Positions 44,245-52,865 of a DNA stretch of 64,000 nucleotides are shown here, piece after piece. Every line of letters begins with the position of its first letter. Position 1 is the stretch's first letter. Under the pieces are notes generated by a model that saw only the letters and a list, made by a program, of their open reading frames with translations, was not told the origin of the DNA and did no database searches. Origin of the DNA: Clostridia bacterium (GTDB lineage Bacteria; Bacillota; Clostridia; Oscillospirales; CAG-272); assembly GCA_017452525.1 (NCBI GenBank), contig JAFTMG010000006.1:188982-252981 (forward strand), given 5' to 3'. Position numbers and translations under genes: made by a program.

Positions 44245-44387
44245 CCCGAAAGGATACAAGAGGATGAACCGCATTTTTCTCAGCAAGATCCCCGGCAAGC
44301 GATGGCGGGCAAGAACACGCAAAAGAACGTATTGATTACATTATATTATATAGGTCGCACACCGACCGTCAGGAAAGGATCTTTATC

Positions 44388-45401
44388 ATGAAAAAACTGT
44401 TTGCATTGACACTTGCCCTTCTTCTCACCGTCACCTCCCTCTCTCTCTTTGCCTCCTGCGGCACTACCGCGGATAAAACGCTTGCCGAAAAGGTCAGCGC
44501 CGGTGAAGAGCTGAAAATCGGTATCATTCAGTATATGAGCCACCCCTCCCTTGCCAATTGCTACGAGGGCATCAAAGCCGCGCTGGAGCAATCCGGCATT
44601 CCCATGACGATCGATTATCAGATCGGCTCCAGCACCTCCGCCGACACCGATTGCTCCGGCTACGCCCAGACGATGGCAAACGCCGGCTACGATATGATCA
44701 TTGCCATTGCCACTCCCGCCGCACAGTCCGCCTTCGCCGCTACGGCAGATACCGCTATCCCCGTGCTCTTCTGTGCCGTATCCGATCCGGTAGCCGCTAA
44801 GCTGGTACAAAGTCTGGAAGTTCCCGGTGATCTCTGCACCGGCACCTCCGACGTGCTGGATCTGGAGGCGCAGGTCGATCTCATTCAGGCAATGCAGCCG
44901 GATGTCAAGAAGATCGGTATTCTCTACACCTCCTCCGAGGCAAACTCGCTGACCAATCTTGCCAACTTCCGTGCCATCTGTGATCTGCGCGGGCTTGAGG
45001 TCGTCGCCTCTGCCGTACAGAACGCCTCCGATATCCCCGCCGCCGCCGAAAGCGTTGCCTCCCGTGTGGACTGCATCAACAACTTTACGGATAATAATGT
45101 GGTAAACAGCCTTTCCATCGTGCTGGATGCCGCTGCCAAGTATAATATTCCCGTATACGGCTCCGAGGAGGAGCAGGTCAAAAACGGATGCCTTGCCTCC
45201 GTCTCCATCGATTACGTGGCGCTGGGTCAGGTGACCGGTCAGATGGCAGTCGACATCATGAAGGGTGCCGATATTGCCGCCATGGCGGTCAAGACCATCT
45301 CCGACGCGACTCCCATCATCAACACCGACGTTCTCGCCGCGCTCAAGATGAGCATTCCGCAGGGCTACGCCGACATCGCCACCACCACGACCAACAAATG
45401 A
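44388..45401 (+). CDS. ABC transporter substrate-binding lipoprotein, TrpX-like
   Basis: The 337-residue lipoprotein (lipobox LSLFASC, Cys about 24) belongs to the family with KIGIIQYMSHPSLANCYEGIKAALEQ and TPAAQSAFAATADTAIPVLFCAVSDPVAAKLV, the uncharacterised-ABC periplasmic component called TrpX when a Trp T-box is present. It leads a three-gene operon beneath the T-box leader, so tryptophan or a precursor is the inferred ligand. Confidence 0.88.
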   Translation: MKKLFALTLALLLTVTSLSLFASCGTTADKTLAEKVSAGEELKIGIIQYMSHPSLANCYEGIKAALEQSGIPMTIDYQIGSSTSADTDCSGYAQTMANAGYDMIIAIATPAAQSAFAATADTAIPVLFCAVSDPVAAKLVQSLEVPGDLCTGTSDVLDLEAQVDLIQAMQPDVKKIGILYTSSEANSLTNLANFRAICDLRGLEVVASAVQNASDIPAAAESVASRVDCINNFTDNNVVNSLSIVLDAAAKYNIPVYGSEEEQVKNGCLASVSIDYVALGQVTGQMAVDIMKGADIAAMAVKTISDATPIINTDVLAALKMSIPQGYADIATTTTNK

Positions 45402-45437
45402 TCTCTCGCCAAATCACACGATCCGAGGTAATATTCC

Positions 45438-46394
45438 ATGCTCGCTCTGTTCGGCACACTTGAAGTTTTCATCAAAATGGGACTGGTCTATTCCCTGCTC
45501 GCCATGGGATACTACGTCTCCTATACCCTTCTGGACTTTCCCGATCTGACCGTGGAAGGAACCTTCCTCGGCGGCGCCGTGACCTACGGTCTTCTGGTTA
45601 CTCACGGCTGCAACCCGTGGCTCGCCCTCATTCTCGCCTTTCTGATGGGTGCCGCATTCGGCACGCTGACGGGCGTTCTCCACGTCAAGCTGAAGATCCG
45701 CCCCCTGCTGTGCGGTATTCTGGTCTCCACCGGGTTGATCTCGCTGAACCTCGTTGCCACCTCGGCAGGTGTGATGGGCGATTTCCGCGGGGAATCCGCC
45801 TCCACCATCACCTACGGGCGCAGTCTCACCACCCTGCACAACTCCTTCCCCGCCGATCTCATCCCCGCCAAGATCCACGGCATCAGTCTGCGGGACGTGC
45901 TGTTGTTTTTGCTGATCGCCCTTCTCTTTAAGCTTCTGTTGGACCTCTTTCTCAAAACGCGCCGCGGCATGCTGCTGCGTGCCACCGGCAACAACGCGCA
46001 ATTCGTCACCACGCTCGCCAAGGATGCAGGCAACAACAAGATCCTCGGGCTTGCCATCGGAAACGGCTTTGCCGCCGTCTCCGGTGTACTGTACTCCCAC
46101 GTCACGGGCAACGTCAACCAAAGCATGGGCATCGGCACCGTGGTCATCGGTCTGGCTTCACTGATCATCGGGCTTTCCGTATTCCATAAGGTCCGCCTTC
46201 TCAAGCCCACCACCAAGGTCATTCTCGGTGCCATCATTTATCAAGCGTGCCTGACGCTGGTCAACCGACTTGGCGTTCCCACCGCCTACAACAAGCTTGT
46301 CATGGCGTTGCTCTTCGTGCTGGCGCTGATCTTAGGCGACCGCGTGCTTCGTCGAAACACCAAGAGCAAGAAAACACAGGAAAAGGAGAGATGA
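45438..46394 (+). CDS. ABC transporter permease, TrpY-like
   Basis: The 318-residue permease has eight or so membrane helices and the branched-chain-type layout (LLDFPDLTVEGTFLGGAVTY and LRATGNNAQFVTTLAKDAGNNKILGLAIGNG). It lies between the binding protein and ATPase genes, with GAGG before the ATG. It forms the membrane part of the T-box-controlled importer. Confidence 0.9.
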   Translation: MLALFGTLEVFIKMGLVYSLLAMGYYVSYTLLDFPDLTVEGTFLGGAVTYGLLVTHGCNPWLALILAFLMGAAFGTLTGVLHVKLKIRPLLCGILVSTGLISLNLVATSAGVMGDFRGESASTITYGRSLTTLHNSFPADLIPAKIHGISLRDVLLFLLIALLFKLLLDLFLKTRRGMLLRATGNNAQFVTTLAKDAGNNKILGLAIGNGFAAVSGVLYSHVTGNVNQSMGIGTVVIGLASLIIGLSVFHKVRLLKPTTKVILGAIIYQACLTLVNRLGVPTAYNKLVMALLFVLALILGDRVLRRNTKSKKTQEKER

Positions 46395-46397
46395 GCC

Positions 46398-47171
46398 GTG
46401 CTGGAACTGAATCACATCACCAAGATCTATAACGCCGGTCAGATCACCGAGACCTGTCTGTTTAACGACTTTTCACTGAACTTCCACGACGGCGACTTCG
46501 TCTCCGTCGTCGGATCCAACGGCAGCGGCAAGACCTCTCTGCTCAACATCATCTGCGGCACCATCCCCATCGACGGCGGTGCCGTGCTGCTGGACGGCAA
46601 GGACATTTCGGAAATGCCCGAATATGCCCGCTACCGTCAGATCGGTCGCGTCTATCAGAACCCTGCCATGGGCTCCTGCCCCGATCTGACCATTGCCGAA
46701 AACATGGCACTGGCAGACTGCAAGGGAAAGCGATACGGACTGCAGCGCGGCGTCAACGGCAAGCGTCTGGCGCATTACCGCGAGCTGCTCTCCACCCTCG
46801 GGCTGGGATTGGAAAACAAGCTGGATATTCCCGTTGGCTCTCTTTCCGGCGGTCAACGGCAGGCCATGTCTCTGTTGATGGCAACCATGACCCCCATCCG
46901 TTTTCTGATCCTGGACGAGCATACTGCCGCCCTCGACCCCAAAACAGCAGAGACCATCATGGAGCTGACCGACCGCATCGTCAAGCAGAAGCATCTGACC
47001 GCCATCATGGTCACGCATAACCTGCGCTACGCCGTGGAATACGGCAACCGCATGTTGATGCTTCACAAGGGCGAGATTGTTTTGGAAAAAGCCGCCGAGG
47101 AAAAGGCCGCCACCCGCGTCTCCGATCTGCTCTCCCTCTTCAATGAGATCAGCGTGGAATGCGGAAACTAA
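46398..47171 (+). CDS. ABC transporter ATP-binding protein, TrpZ-like
   Basis: The 257-residue ATPase starts at a GTG after AAAGGAG, four bases beyond the permease stop. Motifs are Walker A GSNGSGKTS, signature LSGGQRQAMSL, Walker B FLILDEHTAALDP (His in place of the more usual Pro after Glu) and switch VTHNLRYAVEYG. DEHTAALDP is the usual form in this family. It completes the importer. Confidence 0.93.
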   Translation: MLELNHITKIYNAGQITETCLFNDFSLNFHDGDFVSVVGSNGSGKTSLLNIICGTIPIDGGAVLLDGKDISEMPEYARYRQIGRVYQNPAMGSCPDLTIAENMALADCKGKRYGLQRGVNGKRLAHYRELLSTLGLGLENKLDIPVGSLSGGQRQAMSLLMATMTPIRFLILDEHTAALDPKTAETIMELTDRIVKQKHLTAIMVTHNLRYAVEYGNRMLMLHKGEIVLEKAAEEKAATRVSDLLSLFNEISVECGN

Positions 47172-47183
47172 CGCTCCATACAC

Positions 47184-47215
47184 ACAAGCTCCCGAAGATC
47201 GGGGGCTTGTTTTTT
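47184..47215 (+). terminator. Terminator of the T-box/ABC operon
   Basis: ACAAGCTCCCGA pairs with TCGGGGGCTTGT (one G-T pair) with a 3-base loop and T6 after it. Confidence 0.88.
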
Positions 47216-47247
47216 CCCGTTTGCCAACATTTCCTTGCACGGTATTC

Positions 47248-47276
47248 TTGACATTGATCGCGGAACGTGATATAAT
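47248..47276 (+). promoter_or_regulatory. Promoter of holB-ricT
   Basis: Consensus TTGACA, 17 bases, consensus TATAAT, 57 bases before the start codon of holB. Confidence 0.85.
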
Positions 47277-47333
47277 AAAATGTAAAAGTTTAAACAAAGC
47301 TTTTTCAAATGCAAGCAAACGGAGGAAAGACGG

Positions 47334-48377
47334 ATGAAGAAGCACATGCCCGAGATCGTCGGAAATGAACGACTTCGCCGCCGACTCTGTGAGGATATAC
47401 GTGAAGGAACGCTCTCCCACGCCTATATTTTAGAAGGACCGAACGGGAGCGGCAAGCATCTGATCGCCCGACAGCTGGCGGCGGCGCTCGCCTGCGAAAA
47501 GCGCACCGATCCCCTATCCCCTCTCCCCTGCGGGCAGTGTCCCGCCTGCCGCAAGATCCTTGGCGGTCTCTCCCCAGACGTGATCACCTTCGGCAGAGAG
47601 GATAAGGCGACCATCGGCGTGGATACCGTTCGCGCCCTGCGGGAAAACGCCTACTCTTATCCCAACGATCTGGATTTCAAGCTGTACGTCATTGAGGATG
47701 CGCACACCTTGACCACGCAAGCGCAAAACGCCTTTCTGCTGACGCTGGAGGAGCCACCGTCCTTCGTTCGGTTCCTGCTGCTCTGCGAGAACACCCAGTC
47801 CATTTTGGAAACCATCAAGAGCCGAGCCCCCATTCTTCGCACCGAGCCGATCCCCTGCGAGACGATGGCAAGCCATCTGTGCAGGACCGATCCGCAGGCG
47901 CTGGCATTCCGTGACAGCGCCCCGAGTCAATGGCAGGAGATCCTGCTTGCCGCAGACGGCTGCATCGGACGTGTCAAGCAGCTGCTGGACCCCAAAACCC
48001 GAAAGCCCATCTTAGCAAGACGCGAGGACGTGCGCCAATTCATCCACGCCTGCATCGACCACCGTGAGCGCGGCACCCGCCTGATCGCCCTCGGCACCGC
48101 ACAGGGCAACAAACGAGATGATGTATGTGCCTTTCTGCTCACGCTGGAGACCGCTCTGCGGGATCTGATGCTCCTCAAAAAAGAGGAGAACGCCCCCCTG
48201 CTCTTCTTCCCTGACCGTGAGGAAGCGATCGCCATCTCGGACCGCATCGGCGCCGCCATGCTCTGGCGTCTCTACGAGACCTGTGAAGAGGCGCGTGTCG
48301 CCATCGATATCCGCAACGCCAATATCCGCCTGACCTATCTGGATTTTCTCCTGAAGGCAGGCCTGCTTCGCACATAA
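47334..48377 (+). CDS. holB: DNA polymerase III subunit delta'
   Basis: The 347-residue clamp-loader subunit has an AAA+ fold with LEGPNGSGKHLIARQLA, the zinc site CGQCPACRKI preceded by a Cys, and IEDAHTLTTQAQNAFLLTLEEPPSFVRFLLLCEN with the sensor region. It helps load the beta clamp during replication. It precedes ricT by 27 bases, the usual Firmicutes order. Confidence 0.94.
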   Translation: MKKHMPEIVGNERLRRRLCEDIREGTLSHAYILEGPNGSGKHLIARQLAAALACEKRTDPLSPLPCGQCPACRKILGGLSPDVITFGREDKATIGVDTVRALRENAYSYPNDLDFKLYVIEDAHTLTTQAQNAFLLTLEEPPSFVRFLLLCENTQSILETIKSRAPILRTEPIPCETMASHLCRTDPQALAFRDSAPSQWQEILLAADGCIGRVKQLLDPKTRKPILARREDVRQFIHACIDHRERGTRLIALGTAQGNKRDDVCAFLLTLETALRDLMLLKKEENAPLLFFPDREEAIAISDRIGAAMLWRLYETCEEARVAIDIRNANIRLTYLDFLLKAGLLRT

Positions 48378-48404
48378 CCCCAAACCCCATACAGGAGGTC
48401 ACAT

Positions 48405-50090
48405 ATGGATCAGCAAAATCAGGAGCAAAAAAAGAAACGCCCCTATTATCATAACCGCCGCAAGGGTCACGGGGACGGCACCAACCGCCCCGCGCAGAAT
48501 ACCCCGCAGGCAACCGACCCGCAGTCGCAGAACGCCCAGCCCCGTCGGGAAGGCAACGAAAGCAAACCGAACGGCGGCAGAGGCGACGGTCACGGTCGCC
48601 GTCCGAACCAGCGTCCCCATCACGAGGCACGCACCGAGGAAGGCGCCAAGGCACCGCGCGAGCAACGTGACAACGCGCCCGAGGGCCGCGAGCCCAAGGA
48701 AAACGCCCGCGGCGGCAAAAACAACAGAGGCGGCAGAGGAAGAAACGACCGCCCGAGAGACAACGCGTCAAGAGACAACAAGCCCCACGAAGGCCGAAGC
48801 AACGATACCAACCGAGAGACACGCGGTGACGGAAAAGCCACTGAAAGTCGCCGCGGCAAAAACGATCGTAACGAGCGAAATGATCGGAATGAACGCAATG
48901 AACGCAACGACCGCAACCGCGCCCACGGCAGAAACGGGTCCGAAAGCGCGTCTCACGCCACGCCCATCGCCGTCCCCAAGGACCCCGAAATGGAGAGCTG
49001 GTTCTCCAACGCCGCTGTGGAAAGCCGCGCCGACACCGATTTTCTCGGTGAAAAGTCCTCTGCTCTCCGTGATAACGAGCCGCTCCCTCAGGTCGAGTTG
49101 GATCTGAACGACATCCTCCCCCCCATCGCGCTGGAAAAATACAGCAGAGAGAAAACGGAGGAGGACGCCGTGGAAGAAGCCGCCGCTGACACCTCGGCGG
49201 AGGATGTGGAAGAGACGGTAGAGGTCATCGGCGTCCGCTTCAACAAGACCGGCAAGATCTACTATTTCGCACCCAACGGAAACACCGCCCGCCGCGGCGA
49301 TGCCGTGATCGTGGAGACCGCCCGCGGTCTGGAATTCGGCGAGGCGTGGCTGCCCAACCGCACCGTTCCCACGTCGGAGATCGTGCCGCCTCTGCGCCCC
49401 GTGATCCGTCTGGCAGACGATAAGGACAAGACCCACAACGCCGACAACCGCAAGCGCGAGGAGGATGCCTTCCGCATCTGTCTGGAGAAGATCAAAGCAC
49501 ACGGGCTTGATATGAAGCTGGTCGAGGCGCAGTATACCTTTGACAACACCAAGCTTCTCTTCTACTTCACCAGCGCCGGCCGCGTGGACTTCCGTGAGCT
49601 GGTCAAGGATCTGGCATCCGTCTTCCGTACCCGTATTGAGCTGAGACAGATCGGTATTCGCGACGAAGCGAAGCTGATGGGCGGACTCGGCATCTGCGGC
49701 AGACCGCTGTGCTGTGCCTCCTTCCTTTCCGACTTCACGCAGGTCTCGATCAAGATGGCAAAGGAGCAGAATCTCTCCCTCAATTCCGCCAAGATCTCGG
49801 GCGCTTGCGGCAGACTGATGTGCTGTCTCAACTACGAATACCCCGTCTACTGTGAAGCCGCCCGCAACACCCCCTCCGTCGGCTCTACCGTATCCACACC
49901 GGACGGCAACGGCACCGTTGTGGAGGCAAATCCGCTGGCAGGCACCGTCAAGGTCTCCCTTGCCAACGCCCCCGCCGATACCGTTCCTCAATACTACCGT
50001 TGCGACCGCGTCCGCATACTGCACGAGGGACGCAAGCACGGCAACGAGGATCCCGCCCCCGCCGAGGAGGACACCGTCCAGGAGGATTAA
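48405..50090 (+). CDS. ricT: PSP1 domain protein RicT (YaaT) with long disordered N-terminus
   Basis: The C-terminal 345 residues are the PSP1/RicT domain, with the four-cysteine signature GGLGICGRPLCCASFL and SGACGRLMCCLNYE. RicT partners RicA and RicF in B. subtilis to control RNase Y and sporulation signalling. Unusually, about 215 residues of low-complexity N-terminus precede it, rich in Arg, Asn, Glu, Asp and Gly, with an Asn-Asp-Arg/Asn-Glu-Arg array (about 152-175). Usual RicT proteins have about 275 residues. The ATG follows AGGAGG and nothing internal looks a better start. Confidence 0.92.
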   Translation: MDQQNQEQKKKRPYYHNRRKGHGDGTNRPAQNTPQATDPQSQNAQPRREGNESKPNGGRGDGHGRRPNQRPHHEARTEEGAKAPREQRDNAPEGREPKENARGGKNNRGGRGRNDRPRDNASRDNKPHEGRSNDTNRETRGDGKATESRRGKNDRNERNDRNERNERNDRNRAHGRNGSESASHATPIAVPKDPEMESWFSNAAVESRADTDFLGEKSSALRDNEPLPQVELDLNDILPPIALEKYSREKTEEDAVEEAAADTSAEDVEETVEVIGVRFNKTGKIYYFAPNGNTARRGDAVIVETARGLEFGEAWLPNRTVPTSEIVPPLRPVIRLADDKDKTHNADNRKREEDAFRICLEKIKAHGLDMKLVEAQYTFDNTKLLFYFTSAGRVDFRELVKDLASVFRTRIELRQIGIRDEAKLMGGLGICGRPLCCASFLSDFTQVSIKMAKEQNLSLNSAKISGACGRLMCCLNYEYPVYCEAARNTPSVGSTVSTPDGNGTVVEANPLAGTVKVSLANAPADTVPQYYRCDRVRILHEGRKHGNEDPAPAEEDTVQED

Positions 50091-50209
50091 ACGAAAAAAG
50101 TCGAATTTCCATAAAATTTTTCAGACTTTTTTTGAAAAACCTCTATACAAATCCAAAAAAGTGTGCTACAATATAAGCACAATATCATTACTTACGGAGG
50201 TCTCTTCCA

Positions 50210-50383
50210 ATGGCATACAAGATCAATGCTGATGAATGTCTGGGCTGCGGCGCTTGCGTCGATGAATGTCCTGTAGGCGCTATCTCTGAGAAGGATGGCA
50301 AGTACGTGATCAACGCTGATGAGTGCTTGGACTGCGGCGCTTGCGAAGGCGCATGTCCTGTTGGCGCACCCAAGGCTGAGTAA
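50210..50383 (+). CDS. 2[4Fe-4S] ferredoxin
   Basis: The 57-residue protein has two CxxCxxCxxxCP cluster motifs, [14 protein letters not shown] and [14 protein letters not shown], separated by a [11 protein letters not shown] stretch. It is a standard clostridial ferredoxin carrying electrons for anaerobic metabolism. ACGGAGG precedes the ATG, and a terminator follows. A TACAAT box lies at 50167-50172 but the -35 box is weak. Confidence 0.97.
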   Translation: MAYKINADECLGCGACVDECPVGAISEKDGKYVINADECLDCGACEGACPVGAPKAE

Positions 50384-50408
50384 TTCACTCGGGTCCACAG
50401 ACATAAAC

Positions 50409-50446
50409 GAGAGGCTGTCGCAATATGTGACAGCCTCTCATTTTTT
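50409..50446 (+). terminator. Terminator after the ferredoxin gene
   Basis: GAGAGGCTGTC pairs with GACAGCCTCTC, with a 9-base loop, then ATTTTTT. Confidence 0.88.
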
Positions 50447-50464
50447 GAAACGGAGCAAACTGTT

Positions 50465-51244
50465 ATGACGATCACGCCCCTCCCGGACGAACGTCTGGAT
50501 CAGATCAATGAAAATCTCTCCCTTCTTCAAAAGAAGCAGGGATTGACCTTCGGTACCGATGCCTATCTCCTTGCCGCCTATCTGCGCCCCATGCACCGTG
50601 CCCGCGCGGCGGATTTCGGATGCGGCACCGGCATCATATCCCTGCTCGCCCAAGCGCGGGGAAAATTTGCGCACATCACCGCCGTTGAGGTCCAACCACG
50701 CTTCGCGGAGCTGACACAGCGCAATATTATCTTAAATCATATGGAAGAAAAGATCTCCGTTCTGTCTGCCGACGTCACTACCCTTCGCCCCGATGACGTG
50801 GGGGGCGAATTGGACGTGATCTTCAGCAATCCGCCCTATATGCGCACCGACTGCGGAAAGCGAAACGATGCGGACGAAAAATACATTGCGCGCCATGAGG
50901 TTTGCGGTACCGTGGCGGATTTTTGCCGCGCGGCAGGTAAGCTTCTCAAGCACGGAGGACTTTTTTACCTTGTCTGGCGTCCTGACCGCCTGAGCGAGCT
51001 TTTGACGGCACTGCACGCCGCGCACCTGGAGCCCAAACGCATGACGGCGGTGCAAGCCGACCCCGAGACCGCCCCCTCCATGATCCTGCTGGAATGTAAA
51101 AAGGGCGCCGCGCCTTCCCTGTATCTCACCCCCACGCTGATGCTTTATCGGGACGGTCCGCACGTGATGCCACGTGTGATGAGTGATGCCGCATCCGAGA
51201 TCTATGAAACTTGCCAATTTGGAGACGACATATGGACGAAATGA
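50465..51244 (+). CDS. tRNA1(Val) A37 N6-methyltransferase-like protein (TrmN6/YfiC family)
   Basis: The 259-residue SAM-dependent methyltransferase has the cofactor motif AADFGCGTGIISLLAQ and the adenine N6-methyltransferase motif SNPPYMR. The opening LPDERLDQI, then LSLLQKKQGLTFGTDAYLLAAYL, is that of the YfiC/TrmN6 family, acting on tRNA. It overlaps the next gene by 13 bases, suggesting coupled translation. Confidence 0.9.
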   Translation: MTITPLPDERLDQINENLSLLQKKQGLTFGTDAYLLAAYLRPMHRARAADFGCGTGIISLLAQARGKFAHITAVEVQPRFAELTQRNIILNHMEEKISVLSADVTTLRPDDVGGELDVIFSNPPYMRTDCGKRNDADEKYIARHEVCGTVADFCRAAGKLLKHGGLFYLVWRPDRLSELLTALHAAHLEPKRMTAVQADPETAPSMILLECKKGAAPSLYLTPTLMLYRDGPHVMPRVMSDAASEIYETCQFGDDIWTK

Positions 51245-51990
51245 AACGAATTCTGAGCTATACACGCCGCGCGGTGGACGATTATGAAATGATCCACGAG
51301 GGCGACAGGATCGCCGTCGGCATCTCAGCGGGCAAGGACTCGCTGACGTTGCTCTACGCCCTCGCGGGACTGCGCCGTTTTTATCCCAAAAAGTTCGAGC
51401 TGGTTGCCATCACGGTGGACATGGGCTTTGAGGGAATGGACTTCACCCCCATCCGTGAGCTGTGTGAGCGGTTGGACGTGCCGTATATCGTGGCAAAAAC
51501 CGAGATCTCGCGCATTATTTTTGATGTACGCAAGGAGAAAAATCCCTGCTCGCTCTGCGCCAAGATGCGCCGCGGCGCGCTGCACAACGCCGCCAAGGAG
51601 GCGGGCTGTAATGCGGTCGCGCTGGGGCATCATTTCGATGACGTTGTGGAGACCTTCATGCTCAACCTCTTCTACGAGGGGCGTCTCGGCTGCTTCCAGC
51701 CCGTGACCTATCTCTCCCGCAAAGACATCACCGTCATCCGCCCCATGATCTATATGCCCGAGAAGGACATTCGCTATTTTGCGGGCCGCGTCGAGCTGCC
51801 CGTCATCAAATCCCCCTGCCCTGCCGACGGCAACACCGAGCGCGAATCGATGAAACAGCTGCTTCACTCGCTCGAGCGTGAGAACAAGGGTCTGCGCTAT
51901 CGCATCTTCGGCGCCCTCCAGCGCGGTAATATCGACGGATTCAAAATGGTCGGTATGACGGGACTCAAGGATTATGAGGAAAATGAATAG
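51232..51990 (+). CDS. TtcA-like tRNA thiolation enzyme (PP-loop ATPase)
   Basis: The 252-residue protein has the PP-loop motif VGISAGKDSLTLLY (about 29-42) and the Fe-S cysteines in NPCSLCAKMRRGAL with a further Cys in IKSPCPADGN, as in TtcA, which makes 2-thiocytidine at position 32 of tRNA. The ATG at 51232 follows GGAG. It overlaps the methyltransferase gene, and both act on tRNA by family. Confidence 0.9.
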   Translation: MDEMKRILSYTRRAVDDYEMIHEGDRIAVGISAGKDSLTLLYALAGLRRFYPKKFELVAITVDMGFEGMDFTPIRELCERLDVPYIVAKTEISRIIFDVRKEKNPCSLCAKMRRGALHNAAKEAGCNAVALGHHFDDVVETFMLNLFYEGRLGCFQPVTYLSRKDITVIRPMIYMPEKDIRYFAGRVELPVIKSPCPADGNTERESMKQLLHSLERENKGLRYRIFGALQRGNIDGFKMVGMTGLKDYEENE

Positions 51991-51992
51991 CA

Positions 51993-52044
51993 AAAAAGCC
52001 TTTGGTGGTCTTTCCCGAATGAGAAAGATAGCCAAAGGCTTTTT
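51993..52044 (+). terminator. Terminator after ttcA-like gene
   Basis: AAAAAGCCTTTGG pairs with CCAAAGGCTTTTT, with an inner TCTTTC/GAAAGA stem and a short loop. Confidence 0.85.
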
Positions 52045-52074
52045 GCTTTGAAACAAGGCTCGAAACCGCCATAC

Positions 52075-52103
52075 TTGACAAGGTGACAAAATTATGATAT
52101 ATT
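52075..52103 (+). promoter_or_regulatory. Promoter of the immunity-like gene pair
   Basis: TTGACA, 17 bases, TATATT. The start codon of the first gene follows 85 bases downstream. Confidence 0.6.
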
Positions 52104-52188
52104 GAAAACAGAAAACCGCCGGCCAAGCATTAAACTCCGCAACGCGGTCAAATCATTTCTACGAATCGAAGGGGGAGAAAACATCGAA

Positions 52189-52803
52189 ATGTATCATTTG
52201 TTTATCACAAGTTCAAATCGATATTGCTACGCCAGAACGATGGTTGGTGCCTCCCACACATTTGATACCTGTGCCGAATGCGGGAGAAAGAACATTCGTT
52301 TTCTGCCTATCAGCGAACAGGCGTTTCTATGGATCGAAGGCGGCAAGCGTTTCCCGGATTTTCTCTCCTTTGGGGATGTCGGGCAATATCTTTTCGTATC
52401 TCCCGCCGTGATTTCCGTTTTCGAGACAAACGCGGTGAGCGGATACCACGTGGAAAAATCACTTCCTGTATACAGAGAATCGCGCGGGGAGATGCAAAAG
52501 GTTGATGATATTCAGTATTATTCGTTAAACGTCACGGGGCAAGTCGATTTTGATTTGAAAGCAATGCACTTAAAAAAGAAGCATTCATGCAAGAGCTGTG
52601 GAAATTTCGATTGGAGCATTCAAAGGCTGTCGATCGTTGATGCCAAGCTCGATCTGAATACCTGGGATCAAAGCGACCTTTGCCGAGTATCCTCATTGCC
52701 GAGTTCCCTTGTTTGCTCTGAAAAAACAGCTGATTTAATTCATCAAAATAAGCTGAGTGGTGTTTATATTCAAGATGAAAAGGATATGTTTCGTATTCGG
52801 TAG
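52189..52803 (+). CDS. Imm11/double-CXXCG-like protein, possible immunity protein
   Basis: The 204-residue protein starts after GGGGGAG. It has a first zinc-knuckle-like pair CAECG, the segment KRFPDFLSFGDVGQYLFVSPAVISVFETNAVSGYHVE, then YYSLNVTGQVDFD and a second pair CKSCG. This resembles the Imm11/DUF1629 immunity fold and the related myxococcal double-CXXCG proteins, both from contact-dependent toxin systems. No toxin gene is adjacent, so it may be an orphan immunity gene. The gene and its neighbour are visibly AT-richer than the surroundings. The match is by eye. Confidence 0.65.
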   Translation: MYHLFITSSNRYCYARTMVGASHTFDTCAECGRKNIRFLPISEQAFLWIEGGKRFPDFLSFGDVGQYLFVSPAVISVFETNAVSGYHVEKSLPVYRESRGEMQKVDDIQYYSLNVTGQVDFDLKAMHLKKKHSCKSCGNFDWSIQRLSIVDAKLDLNTWDQSDLCRVSSLPSSLVCSEKTADLIHQNKLSGVYIQDEKDMFRIR

Positions 52804-52865
52804 TAATGATATTTTCTGCAACACCAAAAACACCCGCCTTCTGCACAGATTGGAGGTAAAACGCA

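Noticed and set aside
48864..48930. The repeated AACGANCGNAAC-type bases in ricT as a tandem DNA repeat or CRISPR-like array
   Set aside because: The units are 9-18 bases, degenerate and keep the reading frame, so they are protein low-complexity sequence and not an array with spacers.
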